A stretch of 28,225 bases of DNA from JAXIHJ01 sp034189755 (GCA_034189755.1 JAXIHJ010000049.1:1-28225), one strand, 5' to 3'. Shown: positions 5,986 to 14,637, counted from the stretch's first letter. The notes: generated by a model from the letters alone, not told the origin. Numbers and translations are program-made.

Positions 5986-8900
5986 ATGAGGCTTATGAGG
6001 ACGCTTTTGAAACGTCAGGACAGCGACGGCGCCAAGTGTGGTTTTCTATGGCCGATTCTTCTTACCGGCTTAAAGCCCGTCTGGCCTGTCTTACTGGCTG
6101 CCGTCGCCGCAGTAGCCCTTGCCGGCGTGCTGCGCTGGTACCATGCAAAATTTGAGAAAGATCTGGTGAACAACTTTCAGCGCTATCAGTCGGACACCGC
6201 CCACAGTATTGCGGGTGCACTGGAGACCTTGTTCGCCGACGTAACCCAGACCCTGCGGGCTATGAGCACGTATCCGGAGATTCGCAGCAAAAACCCCGGC
6301 GCAGAAGAGATTATTCACGCCTACTATGACAGCCACAGGGATGTACTGAACGGCGTCGCGGTAACGGATAGTGAAGGCAGGATATTGTTTCGAAGCCCGG
6401 AGACGGCTGAGATAACAAACTTTTCAAGTTTGCCGGGATTCGACCAGGCCGTCCGGGCAGGCGCCTCCTGCATCCTTGAGAGTGTTCAGCCCGATCGTCA
6501 GGCTGCCTCAGGCGTTGTGCGTGTGCTTGTTCCAATCCGTGACAAGGACCGTCTGACGGGTGTACTCCATTGCAATATCAGTTTGCAAAGGCTTTTCACC
6601 AAATGTCTCTTGCGAGCCAGCGCGGCGCGAAGAAGGTCGTGTCGGATCATGGACGCAGGCGGAAGGATTATTTATCGGATCGCTCCCCATGCCGCCACGG
6701 AGTTGCCCAGCCGCTCGCAGCATCAAGGCCGTGGCGCCCTTACCGCCGGAGCGGAAAACCAGATGGCCGGCCTGGTGGTGGAGGAATGTGTGCGTAAAGG
6801 CCGGGCCGGCACGGCCGAAATCGACGTTCATCGAAATGGCGACACCGTCGAGCTTATCGCGTTTGCCCCCTTCGAGCTGGGTGATTTGCGTTATGGCCTG
6901 GTCGTGGGAGCCGCAAAATCGGATATTTCCGTCCCGTTAAGCAGCCACGAGCGGGTAGCGTACGCACTCATCATAGCGACGGCAATGCTGTACTTCACCA
7001 CCGGATATGTAGCGTATCGCTCACAAAAAGCACACGCGCAACTGGAGAAGGAAAGGCGCCTCCTGGCTGAGTCGGCCAGCAGGGCAAAGAACGAATTCCT
7101 CGCAAAGATGAGCCACGAAATCCGCACGCCGATGAACGGCATACTCGGCATGACGGAACTTGCACTTGATACTAAACTTACGGACCAGCAGCGCAGGTAT
7201 CTTCATATCGTTCAGCGCTCGGCTGGTTCACTGCTGACGGTGATGAACGACGTGTTGGACCTTTCCAAGATAGAAGCCGGCAAACTGGAGTTGGCGTGTA
7301 CGGGTTTCGATCTGCGGGCCTGTCTTGAAGATGTTCTTGAACCGTTTATGATTCAGGCGGAGGCCAAGGACGTCTCGATGAGTTGGGGCGTTGAAGCGGA
7401 CATTCCGGCCCTGCTTGTCGGCGATCCGGGGCGATTGCGACAGGTTATTACGAACCTGGTGGGCAACGCTCTCAAGTTCACCGAGCACGGCCGGATTGAA
7501 GTACGCATCAAAGCCGATTCCAGCTCGGCCGAGCAGATTGTCCTGCACTTTATCGTCCGCGACACGGGAATCGGCATTCCGTCCGAAAAGCGGCAGGAGA
7601 TTTTCGGGGCATTTGAGCAGGTTAAAGATACCGAAACGAACGACGGCAGTGGCGCCGGTCTGGGCCTGGCGATATCGGCCCAACTGGTCGAGATGATGGG
7701 TGGAACAATATGGGTGGAAAGCCAGGTCCAAAAGGGCAGCACGTTCCATTTCACCGGCCGATTCGGACTACAGGGCGCCCCTGCAGCCAAGCCGGCTTTG
7801 CCTGCGCCGTCGGCGCTGCAAAATCTGCGGGTTCTGATTACCGACCCCAGCCCGCAGGGCGCCGATTCGCTGGCGGAGATATTCCGTTGTTGGCAGATGG
7901 TTCCGTCTATCGCAACGAGCGCAAATCAGGCCATAGAGCAAATGCAACAGGCCCATGCGGACGGAAGCCCCTTCGCCCTGGCGTTAATAGAGGCAAGCAT
8001 GCCGGATGTGGACGGTCTGCAACTGGTCGAGACAATGAAACAGGACCCCGACCTGGCACAGATCGTGGTTATAGTAACAGCTTCGGTTGGCCTGCGCGGC
8101 GATGCCGCCCGCTGTCAGGAATGCGGCGTTGCCGGCTATCTTACCAAGCCTCTGGAGGAGTCGGTTCTGCGGGAGACTGTTTCGCTGGCCCTCGGGGCCG
8201 CTTCGCAGAAAGGCGGGCAGGCTCTGATTACACGGCACTTGTTGCGCGAAAGCCACAGACACCTCCAGGTGCTGCTAGCTGAGGATGATCCGGTCAACCT
8301 GGAGCACGCCACGTTGCTGCTTGAAAAGTGGGGGCACCGGGTCACACGTGTGCGCAGCGGCGAAGAGGCGGTCGCCAGGTGGGAACAGCAGGATTTTGAT
8401 CTTGTTCTCATGGACGTGCAAATGCCCAAAATGGACGGGCTGGCTACAACCGCCGCCATCCGTGAACGGGAAAAAACGACCGGCCGCCGCGTGCCCATAA
8501 TCGCAATAACCGCACACGCGATGGAGTCGCATCGGAATAAATGCCTCCGGGCCGGTATGGACGGCTATATTCCCAAGCCGATTCGGGCCGAACGCCTCAG
8601 ATCGCTGATCGGGAATCTTATGAACCAAGCTCATGTGCCGCAGGTCGCCGCAGGCCAGGCGGCTGAAACGCACACGAGCCACAGCGTCGAAGCGAAAGTA
8701 GATAAGGCCCGCCTGCTGAACCGCGTGGGCGGCGACGAACGAATCCTTCAGCGGGTCGTAAAAACATTCATGGAAAACTCTCCGAAAGTCTTGTCGGAGA
8801 TTTGTCAAGCCGCCGCTGCGAAAGACGGCCAGGTGTTGAAGCGTTGTGCTCATAATATGAAAGGCTCTCTGGCCGTTCTCGGCGCCGGGGAGGCGCTGGC

Positions 8901-9045
8901 TGCGGCGGTGGAGCTGGAGAAAATGGCGGATGCCGCCGAATTTGCCGGTGCGCTGGAGGCCTGCGAACGGCTGGAACAGCAGGTGCACAGGCTGAGGAGC
9001 GACCTTGAAACAATTGCAAGGGAGAATACACCATGCGAGTGCTGA
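5986..9045 (+). CDS. Hybrid sensor histidine kinase (HisKA-HATPase-REC-REC-HPt)
   Basis: 1019 residues. A membrane segment (about 31-49) and a second one (about 323-343) enclose a roughly 270-residue extracytoplasmic sensor, probably dCache/PAS-like. Then a short coiled linker; HisKA with KMSHEIRTPMNG (His377); HATPase with LVGNALKF (about 491), DTGIGIP (about 526) and GAGLGLAIS. Receiver 1 (about 616-735) is degenerate: Glu669 replaces the phosphate-accepting Asp in LIEASMPDVDG. Receiver 2 (about 750-870) is canonical (AEDD, Asp810 in LMDVQMPKMDG, Lys in PKP). An HPt domain follows (AHNMKGS, His956). The expected relay is His377 to Asp810 to His956 and then to a separate receiver. The start at 5986 has a weak AGGA 9 bp upstream; ATG 5995 is an alternative. 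It overlaps the next gene by 13 bp. Confidence 0.93.
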   Translation: MRLMRTLLKRQDSDGAKCGFLWPILLTGLKPVWPVLLAAVAAVALAGVLRWYHAKFEKDLVNNFQRYQSDTAHSIAGALETLFADVTQTLRAMSTYPEIRSKNPGAEEIIHAYYDSHRDVLNGVAVTDSEGRILFRSPETAEITNFSSLPGFDQAVRAGASCILESVQPDRQAASGVVRVLVPIRDKDRLTGVLHCNISLQRLFTKCLLRASAARRRSCRIMDAGGRIIYRIAPHAATELPSRSQHQGRGALTAGAENQMAGLVVEECVRKGRAGTAEIDVHRNGDTVELIAFAPFELGDLRYGLVVGAAKSDISVPLSSHERVAYALIIATAMLYFTTGYVAYRSQKAHAQLEKERRLLAESASRAKNEFLAKMSHEIRTPMNGILGMTELALDTKLTDQQRRYLHIVQRSAGSLLTVMNDVLDLSKIEAGKLELACTGFDLRACLEDVLEPFMIQAEAKDVSMSWGVEADIPALLVGDPGRLRQVITNLVGNALKFTEHGRIEVRIKADSSSAEQIVLHFIVRDTGIGIPSEKRQEIFGAFEQVKDTETNDGSGAGLGLAISAQLVEMMGGTIWVESQVQKGSTFHFTGRFGLQGAPAAKPALPAPSALQNLRVLITDPSPQGADSLAEIFRCWQMVPSIATSANQAIEQMQQAHADGSPFALALIEASMPDVDGLQLVETMKQDPDLAQIVVIVTASVGLRGDAARCQECGVAGYLTKPLEESVLRETVSLALGAASQKGGQALITRHLLRESHRHLQVLLAEDDPVNLEHATLLLEKWGHRVTRVRSGEEAVARWEQQDFDLVLMDVQMPKMDGLATTAAIREREKTTGRRVPIIAITAHAMESHRNKCLRAGMDGYIPKPIRAERLRSLIGNLMNQAHVPQVAAGQAAETHTSHSVEAKVDKARLLNRVGGDERILQRVVKTFMENSPKVLSEICQAAAAKDGQVLKRCAHNMKGSLAVLGAGEALAAAVELEKMADAAEFAGALEACERLEQQVHRLRSDLETIARENTPCEC

Positions 9046-9458
9046 TTGCGGATGACGACCCGGTCTACCAGATACTCCTGGAAGACCTGCTGAAGCAATG
9101 GGGTTTCGATGTCGTCGTTACGGGCGACGGTTCGGAGGCCTACCAGGCTATCCGGCAGGACAAGGCCATAAAGTTGGCCATCCTTGACTGGATGATGCCC
9201 GGCACCGACGGCTACGCCGTCTGCCGACTCATCAAGGAAGACCAGTCGAGACAGAACGTTTACATCATCATGCTCACCGGCGACCGCCTGAAGGACGACA
9301 TCGTAAAGGTGCTGGTTGCCGGCGCGGACGACTACCTCATCAAGCCGTTTGAGCCGCTGGACCTGAAGATACGCCTGCATACCGCCAGACGTATACTCGA
9401 TCTTCAGGCGGAAGTTGCCGAATTGCGGCAGTCGGCTCAAAAGCAGCCTGCGTACTAG
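9033..9458 (+). CDS. Stand-alone response regulator receiver protein
   Basis: 141 residues, a single receiver domain of CheY type with no output domain. Acidic pocket ADDD (residues 6-9), phospho-acceptor Asp52 (LAILDWMMPGTDG), Thr in MLTGD, and Lys in LIKPF are all present. About 20 C-terminal residues form a helix (LDLQAEVAELRQSAQ) that could be a coiled coil. The start overlaps the 3' end of the hybrid kinase by 13 bp and GGGAG lies 8 bp upstream within it, so translation is probably coupled. The likely role is to receive the phosphate from the kinase HPt domain (His956); the final target is not visible here. Confidence 0.92.
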   Translation: MRVLIADDDPVYQILLEDLLKQWGFDVVVTGDGSEAYQAIRQDKAIKLAILDWMMPGTDGYAVCRLIKEDQSRQNVYIIMLTGDRLKDDIVKVLVAGADDYLIKPFEPLDLKIRLHTARRILDLQAEVAELRQSAQKQPAY

Positions 9459-9490
9459 GCTCTGTCTGAAATAGTTTTCAGACAGAACCT
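9457..9490. repeat. Long perfect inverted repeat after the response regulator
   Basis: TCTGTCTGAAA (9461-9471) and TTTCAGACAGA (9476-9486) are perfect inverted copies around TAGT, and AGG/CCT (9457-9459, 9488-9490) extend the stem. The stem begins inside the stop codon of the response regulator. There is no T-run, so it is not a classical intrinsic terminator; it may be a processing or 3'-end stabilising hairpin, or a miniature palindromic element. Confidence 0.5.
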
Positions 9491-9547
9491 AAGGCCTGCC
9501 TGCAACCGACGGCCCGTTGCGTGCAATTGCACCAGCCGGCGGGTACA

Positions 9548-11044
9548 ATGCCGCGCGACATGGGTGTGGAGCGGTTACCGATTTTCGACCTGAGCAAGGC
9601 CCGCGGCCCGCGGCAGGGGCCGGACGTCGGACGAGACCCTGCCGGAAAAGATACCGATAAAACCAAGGCGAACGAGCCTAAGATGCTGTCCGTCTCCTCG
9701 TTGATTGCATCCGTCAAGGATGCACTGGCCGAGGCCTTTCCTCAAAGTGTTACCGTCGTCGGCGAGCTGAGCAATGTCAAACACCACACATCCGGGCATC
9801 TGTACTTTCGTCTGAAGGATGAAACTGCCGCGATCGACGCGGCTATGTTTCGCGGCTATGCCGGGAAATTGAAATTTCGCCCTGAGGACGGCCTGGAGGT
9901 GGTTCTCGAGGGGCGCGTGGACGTGTACGACGTTCGCGGCCAACTCCAGCTCTACGTCGAGCGGATGACGCCCAAAGGAAGCGGCGCGCTGGAACTGGCG
10001 TTTAGGCAGCTCCGTGAAAAGCTGCACCGCGAGGGGCTGTTCGATCCCGGCCGCAAGAAAGCCATCCCGCGCTTTCCACGCGCAATCGGCGTGGTTACCA
10101 GCCCGACCGGCGCAGCCATCCGCGACATCCGGCGGACGCTTGGGCGTCGCTGGCCCGCAGCGAAGGTGTATCTGCTGGGTGTGCTGGTCCAGGGTGCATC
10201 TGCGGCTGAGGAAATAGCCCGGGCCGTCCGGCTGCTGGACGCCAACGCCGGGCGATACGAGATAGATACGATCATCGTCGCCCGCGGCGGCGGCAGCCTG
10301 GAGGATTTATGGGCGTTCAACGAGCCGGCGGTGGCCAGGGCTATCTTCTCCGCTTCCGTGCCGGTCATCTCCGGCGTCGGACACGAAACCGACGTAACGA
10401 TTGCCGACCTGGTAGCCGACCTGCGAGCACCCACGCCGACGGCGGCGGCTGAACTGGCCGCACCTGACGCCGAGGAGATCCGCCGCCACGTGGCGAACCT
10501 GGCCGGGCGGCTGGCACGCTCGATGGCCGAGGACATTGCAGCGGGGCGCTCGGCACTGAAGGCGATTCATCGCAGTGTGGTGTTTCGTGATCCGGCAGGG
10601 CGGTTCCGCGTGGCTGCACAGCGTGTGGACGAGCTTTCGCATCGGCTTCGGGCCGGCATGATCGGACACGTAACGGCCTATCGTCGCAGGCTCGAGCCGG
10701 CCGGCGTGAAGCTGGCCGGCTTGCATCCGCGACACCGCCTGAAGCTCGCCCGCCAGCAAATCAGCGCCGCGGCCAGACAACTGGAGGCAATGAGTTATCG
10801 CAACGTTCTGAGGCGAGGCTTCGCCGTAACACGCGACGCGAGCGGCAAAATCCTGCGGTCGGCAGCCGGTGTCCGCACCGGTGACGGAATCGAAACCGAA
10901 CTGGCGGACGGAAAGATTCGCAGCGTTGTGAAGGTCGTCAACAAGGCGGCGAAAAAAACCGGCACGCGCCCCGACCCGGATGCAGCCTCCGCTAGGCCGC
11001 AGCACAAACCGCCGTCTGAAGCGCAACGAACCTTATTCGAGTAG
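9548..11044 (+). CDS. xseA: Exodeoxyribonuclease VII large subunit
   Basis: 498 residues from ATG 9548. With XseB it forms exonuclease VII, which degrades single-stranded DNA to short acid-soluble oligonucleotides in the cytoplasm. The N-terminal OB-fold is visible (VVGELSNVKHHTSGHLYFRL), then the catalytic domain with GVVTSPTGAAIRDI, IIVARGGGSLEDLWAFNEP, GVGHETDVTIADLVAD and RAPTPTAAAE, then a long helical segment and a basic C-terminal tail. The start is uncertain: GTG 9521, ATG 9548, ATG 9560 and ATG 9684 are in frame, none with a good ribosome site. The segment between the first three and 9684 (VERLPIFDLSKARGP) looks like real protein; the usual homologue start is nearer MLSVSSLIASVKDAL (9684). 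xseB follows after 19 bp. Confidence 0.93.
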   Translation: MPRDMGVERLPIFDLSKARGPRQGPDVGRDPAGKDTDKTKANEPKMLSVSSLIASVKDALAEAFPQSVTVVGELSNVKHHTSGHLYFRLKDETAAIDAAMFRGYAGKLKFRPEDGLEVVLEGRVDVYDVRGQLQLYVERMTPKGSGALELAFRQLREKLHREGLFDPGRKKAIPRFPRAIGVVTSPTGAAIRDIRRTLGRRWPAAKVYLLGVLVQGASAAEEIARAVRLLDANAGRYEIDTIIVARGGGSLEDLWAFNEPAVARAIFSASVPVISGVGHETDVTIADLVADLRAPTPTAAAELAAPDAEEIRRHVANLAGRLARSMAEDIAAGRSALKAIHRSVVFRDPAGRFRVAAQRVDELSHRLRAGMIGHVTAYRRRLEPAGVKLAGLHPRHRLKLARQQISAAARQLEAMSYRNVLRRGFAVTRDASGKILRSAAGVRTGDGIETELADGKIRSVVKVVNKAAKKTGTRPDPDAASARPQHKPPSEAQRTLFE

Positions 11045-11063
11045 TATTTGCAAAGGACACATT

Positions 11064-11294
11064 ATGGCTAAAGGCAAGAAGACATTCGAGCAGGCCCTTC
11101 AAGAGTTGGAAAAAATCGTAGCCGGCATCGAGGAAGGCAAGGTCTCGCTGGAAGAATCGATTGAGAAATACGCCGACGGCATCAAGCTTATCAAGCAGTG
11201 TCGGGCAATCCTCGATACGGCGGAAAAGAAGATCCAGCTTTTGGCCAAGGGCGATGGCGCATCGCTGAAGGTCGCCGGCGAGCAGGATGAATAG
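11064..11294 (+). CDS. xseB: Exodeoxyribonuclease VII small subunit
   Basis: 76 residues, the usual length. It matches the XseB pattern: TFEQALQELEKIVAGIEEGKVSLEESIEKYADGI spread over residues 7-40, then a helix with LIKQCRAILDTAEKKIQLL. XseB forms helical hairpins that coat the XseA helical arms. AAGGA lies 7 bp before the ATG. The neighbour xseA ends 19 bp upstream, so the two form one operon. The acidic tail EQDE is ordinary for the family. Confidence 0.93.
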   Translation: MAKGKKTFEQALQELEKIVAGIEEGKVSLEESIEKYADGIKLIKQCRAILDTAEKKIQLLAKGDGASLKVAGEQDE

Positions 11295-11380
11295 TTGGTG
11301 CACGGCCGCCGGCGCCTGCTGCGGCTACGACTTGCGTTTTGCCCTGGCAATCCGCCCGGTCAGCGGCAAGAATATCGTCA

Positions 11381-12244
11381 ATGATCGTTGACTGCCACAC
11401 GCGCGTATGGGCCAATACCGAGCAGCTCGGCAACGGTGCGCCGACGTATCTGCGCAGGCAGGGCCGGCGAAAAGGCGTTTCCGCCGGAACGGATGAACAT
11501 CTGGCGGCGGCTGAGTGCGTGGACAAATCACTGGTTATGGGCTTTCGCAGCGTCAGTCTCGGTGCTGACGTGCCCAACGATTTTCTGGCCGACTATGTCT
11601 CCAGCCACGGTGATAAGATGGTTGGCATCGCGGCGGTCGACCCGACTGAACCCGATGCGGTTGACGAGGCTGCAAAACTTCTGGACGGCGGGGTGTTTCA
11701 AGGGTTGACCATAAGCCCGTCCTCGCAAAACTTCCATCCTTCCGACAGCCGGGCCGTCCGGCTCTACGAGTGGGCCGAGCGGCGCGACGTGCCTTTGTTC
11801 ATCCACCAGGGCACGCATTTTCCCATGCAGGGACGAATGGAATACGCCAGGCCGATGCTGCTGGACGAAGTCGCACGCGAGTATCCGAAGTTGACAATGG
11901 TCATATCTTGCCTCGGCCACCCATGGGTAGCCGAAGGCATCTCGCTGGTCGGCAAGCACCCGCGCGTGTTTGCCGACGTAGCCGGCCTGCTGCGGCGCCC
12001 GTGGCAGGCGTACAACGCGATGGTGCTGGCGCACCAGTTTAACGTAATTGACAAACTGCTGTTCGGCAGCGATTTTCCCTATGCCACAGCCGCCCAGGCT
12101 ATTGAGACGGTCTATCGCCTGCACGAGGTTACCCAGGGCACAAACCTGCCCGGCGTGCCGCGCGAGCTGCTGCGGTCGGTGGTGGAACGCGACGCGATGA
12201 ACGTGCTGGGCATCGCCCAGCCGAGCATAAGGAGTGCAAAATGA
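11381..12244 (+). CDS. Amidohydrolase-2 family TIM-barrel metal-dependent hydrolase
   Basis: 287 residues from ATG 11381. The fold is recognised by the opening MIVDCHTRVW, the strand FIHQGTHFP, the strand VISCLGHPWVAEG and the terminal GSDFPYA (metal-binding or catalytic Asp). Family members hydrolyse or decarboxylate small acids. The first motif is normally H-x-H on strand 1; here it reads H-T-R (His6, Arg8), so one ligand is missing while the later His, His and Asp are kept. The substrate cannot be named. An in-frame TTG at 11339 would add 14 residues but is less likely. Its stop overlaps the start of the next gene by four bases (ATGA), implying coupled translation. Confidence 0.82.
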   Translation: MIVDCHTRVWANTEQLGNGAPTYLRRQGRRKGVSAGTDEHLAAAECVDKSLVMGFRSVSLGADVPNDFLADYVSSHGDKMVGIAAVDPTEPDAVDEAAKLLDGGVFQGLTISPSSQNFHPSDSRAVRLYEWAERRDVPLFIHQGTHFPMQGRMEYARPMLLDEVAREYPKLTMVISCLGHPWVAEGISLVGKHPRVFADVAGLLRRPWQAYNAMVLAHQFNVIDKLLFGSDFPYATAAQAIETVYRLHEVTQGTNLPGVPRELLRSVVERDAMNVLGIAQPSIRSAK

Positions 12245-12720
12245 AGCCTTGGATGATTATCTTGAGCGTGTTGGCGATATTGCCGGCAACGACCGGTTGC
12301 GAGCGAAAAACACCCCCGGAGGAGCCGACGGCATACGATGTCGAAAAGGACGGGCCGCCGAATCCGGTGGTGTTGAACGTGGATCCGGATATTGTAGCCG
12401 ACCAGCGGGAAATATCGCGGCGGGTGGAGCGTGAGTCTATCGAACCACCGGCTGTTCCCGCCGGCACTGAATCGCCGAAAGCCCCCGCAGCCCCCGCGAA
12501 GGTGCCGACCGAAGCGAAGGTCGGCAAGACGACCGTTGTAACCGGCGGAGGCAAGCCAATCCTTACGGCGACAGCACCGGCCGAAACACCCCAAGCCCCC
12601 AAGGCTGAAAAGAAAGAGGCCGAGAAAAAGCCGCCCCAAAAAACCAAGCGCAAGGGCGGCGGAATCGGGGGCGTGCTGAAACGGATTACCAAACCCGTCA
12701 AGAGCGCAGGGGGCGGCTGA
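12241..12720 (+). CDS. Small Pro/Ala/Lys-rich predicted lipoprotein, unknown function
   Basis: 159 residues. A short hydrophobic N-terminus (MKPWMIILSVLAILPA) ends in TTGC, a plausible but weak lipobox, so Cys20 would be lipidated and the protein anchored facing the periplasm. The rest is disordered: Pro, Ala, Glu and Lys-rich, with PKAPAAPAKVP-type stretches and a strongly basic end (KPPQKTKRKGGGIGG). No domain is recognised. It starts by ATGA overlap with the amidohydrolase and ends 7 bp before the M20 peptidase, so it is part of that operon. Its coding status rests on the start position, the signal-like N-terminus and the open frame, not on homology. Confidence 0.6.
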   Translation: MKPWMIILSVLAILPATTGCERKTPPEEPTAYDVEKDGPPNPVVLNVDPDIVADQREISRRVERESIEPPAVPAGTESPKAPAAPAKVPTEAKVGKTTVVTGGGKPILTATAPAETPQAPKAEKKEAEKKPPQKTKRKGGGIGGVLKRITKPVKSAGGG

Positions 12721-12727
12721 ACGGGCA

Positions 12728-14116
12728 ATGAAGGCGCGAATGCTGAACGCATCGGTACTGGAGTACCTCGAGTCGCATCGCCGGGAGCACCTGTCGCGGT
12801 TTTTCGAGCTGCTTCGTTTTCCCAGCATAGCCGGCCTGGCCGGCGGCGACGGCTGCGAGCGTGCCGCCGAGTGGCTCGCCGGATATTTTCGAAAGCTTGG
12901 CTTGCAGGCCGAGATCGTCGCAACGGACGGCAGGCCCAACGTCATCGCCGAAGCACATATCGCCGCCGACCTGCCGACGCTGCTTATCTACGGTCATTAC
13001 GACGTTCAGCCACCCGATCCGCTTGACGCCTGGCGGTCCGAGCCGTTTGAGCCTGTGGTTCGTGATGGGTGCGTTTATGCCCGCGGCGCCAGCGACAGCA
13101 AAGGCCAGCTTTTTGCTTACATTCGGGCCGTCGAGGCCTGGCGGCAGGCCGGCGACGCGATGCCGGTCAATGTCAAGTTTCTGGTCGAGGGCGCCGAAGA
13201 AGTCGGCTCGCCGGGGCTTGAGGCGTTTCTGGCCACTCACGCAGATCGCCTGGCTGCGGACGCAGCGGTCATCGGCGATTCTGAATTTTTCAACCCGTCT
13301 CTGCCCAGCATTACCTACTCGCTTCGAGGCCTGGCGTATGTGGAACTGACTCTGAAGGGGCCGGTCTCCGACGTCCACAGCGGTCTGCACGGCGGGGCGG
13401 TTGCAAATCCAATCAACGCCCTGGGGCGGCTTATCGCGGCCATGCACGACGAGGCCGGAAGCGTAACGCTGCCCGGCTTCTATGACGACGTGCTTGTGCT
13501 GTCCGACGCCGAGCGACGGACATGGCGACGATTGCCGTTCGATGCCGAACAATACGCCGCGTCGCTTGGCCTGACGGAACTTGCCGGCGGCGAAAAAGAT
13601 TACACCGTGCTGGAGCGGCGATGGGCCAGGCCGACGCTTGATTGCAACGGTATCGTGGGAGGGTTTATCGCAGCTGGGGCGAAGACGATTATTCCGTCCG
13701 AGGCGTCAGCCAAAGTCTCGATGCGATTGGTGCCGAACCAGGACCCGCATAAAATCATTGAGGGCTTCAAGCGGTTCGTAGCCGAACACACCCCGCCGGG
13801 TATGACCGCGACTGTACAAGCGGGCGCCGAGGCACGGGCGGTTCTACTGCGCAGCGATACGGCGGCTGTAAAGGCCGCTGTCGCCGCACTGGCCGACGCC
13901 TTCGGCCAAAAACCTGCGATGATCCGATGCGGCGCGTCCGTTCCGGTAGCGGAATTGATCCAGCGTCTGCTGGGGCTGGATGCGGTGCTGATGGGCTTCG
14001 GCCTGCCAAGCGACAATGTCCATTCGCCGAACGAACACTTCCGCCTGGAGCAGCTTTGGCGAGGCTCGATTGCCGCCGCGGCGATGATGCAAAATCTCCG
14101 TGAGCCGGAACTCTGA
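12728..14116 (+). CDS. M20 family metallopeptidase (dipeptidase-like)
   Basis: 462 residues, the usual size of M20 dipeptidases of the CNDP/ArgE-DapE superfamily. Dinuclear zinc motifs are in order: YGHYDVQPPD (His90, Asp92), ARGASDSKGQ (Asp123, bridging), EGAEEVGSPG (Glu157 general base, Glu158 ligand), then VIGDSE (Asp184) and a C-terminal NVHSPNEHF with the last His ligand. The dimerisation (lid) domain with SDVHSGLHGG lies between. It probably cleaves small peptides in the cytoplasm; no signal peptide is present. ATG 12728 is used here; ATG 12740 has AAGG 5 bp upstream and is equally possible. It follows the lipoprotein gene by 7 bp. Confidence 0.9.
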   Translation: MKARMLNASVLEYLESHRREHLSRFFELLRFPSIAGLAGGDGCERAAEWLAGYFRKLGLQAEIVATDGRPNVIAEAHIAADLPTLLIYGHYDVQPPDPLDAWRSEPFEPVVRDGCVYARGASDSKGQLFAYIRAVEAWRQAGDAMPVNVKFLVEGAEEVGSPGLEAFLATHADRLAADAAVIGDSEFFNPSLPSITYSLRGLAYVELTLKGPVSDVHSGLHGGAVANPINALGRLIAAMHDEAGSVTLPGFYDDVLVLSDAERRTWRRLPFDAEQYAASLGLTELAGGEKDYTVLERRWARPTLDCNGIVGGFIAAGAKTIIPSEASAKVSMRLVPNQDPHKIIEGFKRFVAEHTPPGMTATVQAGAEARAVLLRSDTAAVKAAVAALADAFGQKPAMIRCGASVPVAELIQRLLGLDAVLMGFGLPSDNVHSPNEHFRLEQLWRGSIAAAAMMQNLREPEL

Positions 14117-14201
14117 AGCGTCTACATCGTCGCGGCCTCGTCCGCCCGAAGCGGGTTCGATGGAAACTCCTGATTTTATTGGCTTTTTTTGATTTTTCAT
14201 C

Positions 14202-14230
14202 TTGACGCCAGCTGCGGCGGACTACAACAT
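14202..14230 (+). promoter_or_regulatory. Probable promoter of the HU gene
   Basis: TTGACG (14202-14207) lies after an AT-rich stretch containing a run of seven T. A -10-like TACAAC/CAACAT occurs at 14223-14230, giving a 15- or 17-bp spacer. The HU start is about 130 bp downstream, leaving a leader of about 125 nt that contains the hairpin at 14240. Confidence 0.45.
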
Positions 14231-14239
14231 AGACCCAAC

Positions 14240-14261
14240 TTTCAGGCCGTGCGGCCTGAAA
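14240..14261 (+). promoter_or_regulatory. Perfect hairpin at the start of the HU leader
   Basis: TTTCAGGCC (14240-14248) and GGCCTGAAA (14253-14261) form a 9-bp perfect stem with a GTGC loop. It would lie within about 10 nt of the expected 5' end of the HU transcript. It has no T-run after it on the plus strand. It may stabilise the message or bind a protein; HU itself is one candidate, as inference only. Confidence 0.4.
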
Positions 14262-14361
14262 CGCGAGCGCAAGGCATGCCATGGATACGGCGCAGCCGAA
14301 TCGCCCGCGGCGAAAAACAACGTTTCTAAGTTTGATTCGAGCAAGGAAGGAGTAACCGAAT

Positions 14362-14637
14362 ATGGCCAAGTTGACGAAGTCCCAAATCATGACGCAGTTG
14401 GCGGAGCGGTGCGAGATTACGAAGAAGGACGCCGTCGCTTTTGTGGAAGCGCTGGTGGATCTGGCGTACAAGGAGGCTAAGAACGGCTTTACGATTCCAG
14501 GCCTCGGCAAGCTGGTCGTGGTCGACCGCAAGGCCCGGATGGGTCGCAACCCGGCTACGGGTGAGCAGATTCACATTCCGGCCAAGAGGGTGCTGAAGTT
14601 TCGCATCGCCAAGGCAGCCAAAGACGCCTGCCTGTAA
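14362..14637 (+). CDS. HU/IHF family DNA-binding protein
   Basis: 91 residues, the standard HU length. Nucleoid-associated dimer that bends DNA without strong sequence preference. The N-terminal helices (MAKLTKSQIMTQLAERCEITKKDAVAFV, residues 1-28) and the DNA-binding arm with MGRNPATGEQIHIPAK are characteristic; the Pro at the arm tip (RNPATG) that intercalates is present. GGAAGGAG lies about 9 bp before the ATG. It has its own promoter-like upstream region and stands alone, with the convergent rho gene after it. It could be called hup, but HU and IHF subunits cannot be told apart safely here. Confidence 0.93.
   Translation: MAKLTKSQIMTQLAERCEITKKDAVAFVEALVDLAYKEAKNGFTIPGLGKLVVVDRKARMGRNPATGEQIHIPAKRVLKFRIAKAAKDACL

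Noticed and set aside
9517..9549. Promoter TTGCGT/TACAAT before xseA
   Set aside because: The spacer is 21 bp, too long for a sigma70 promoter; the TACAAT also overlaps a possible start codon.
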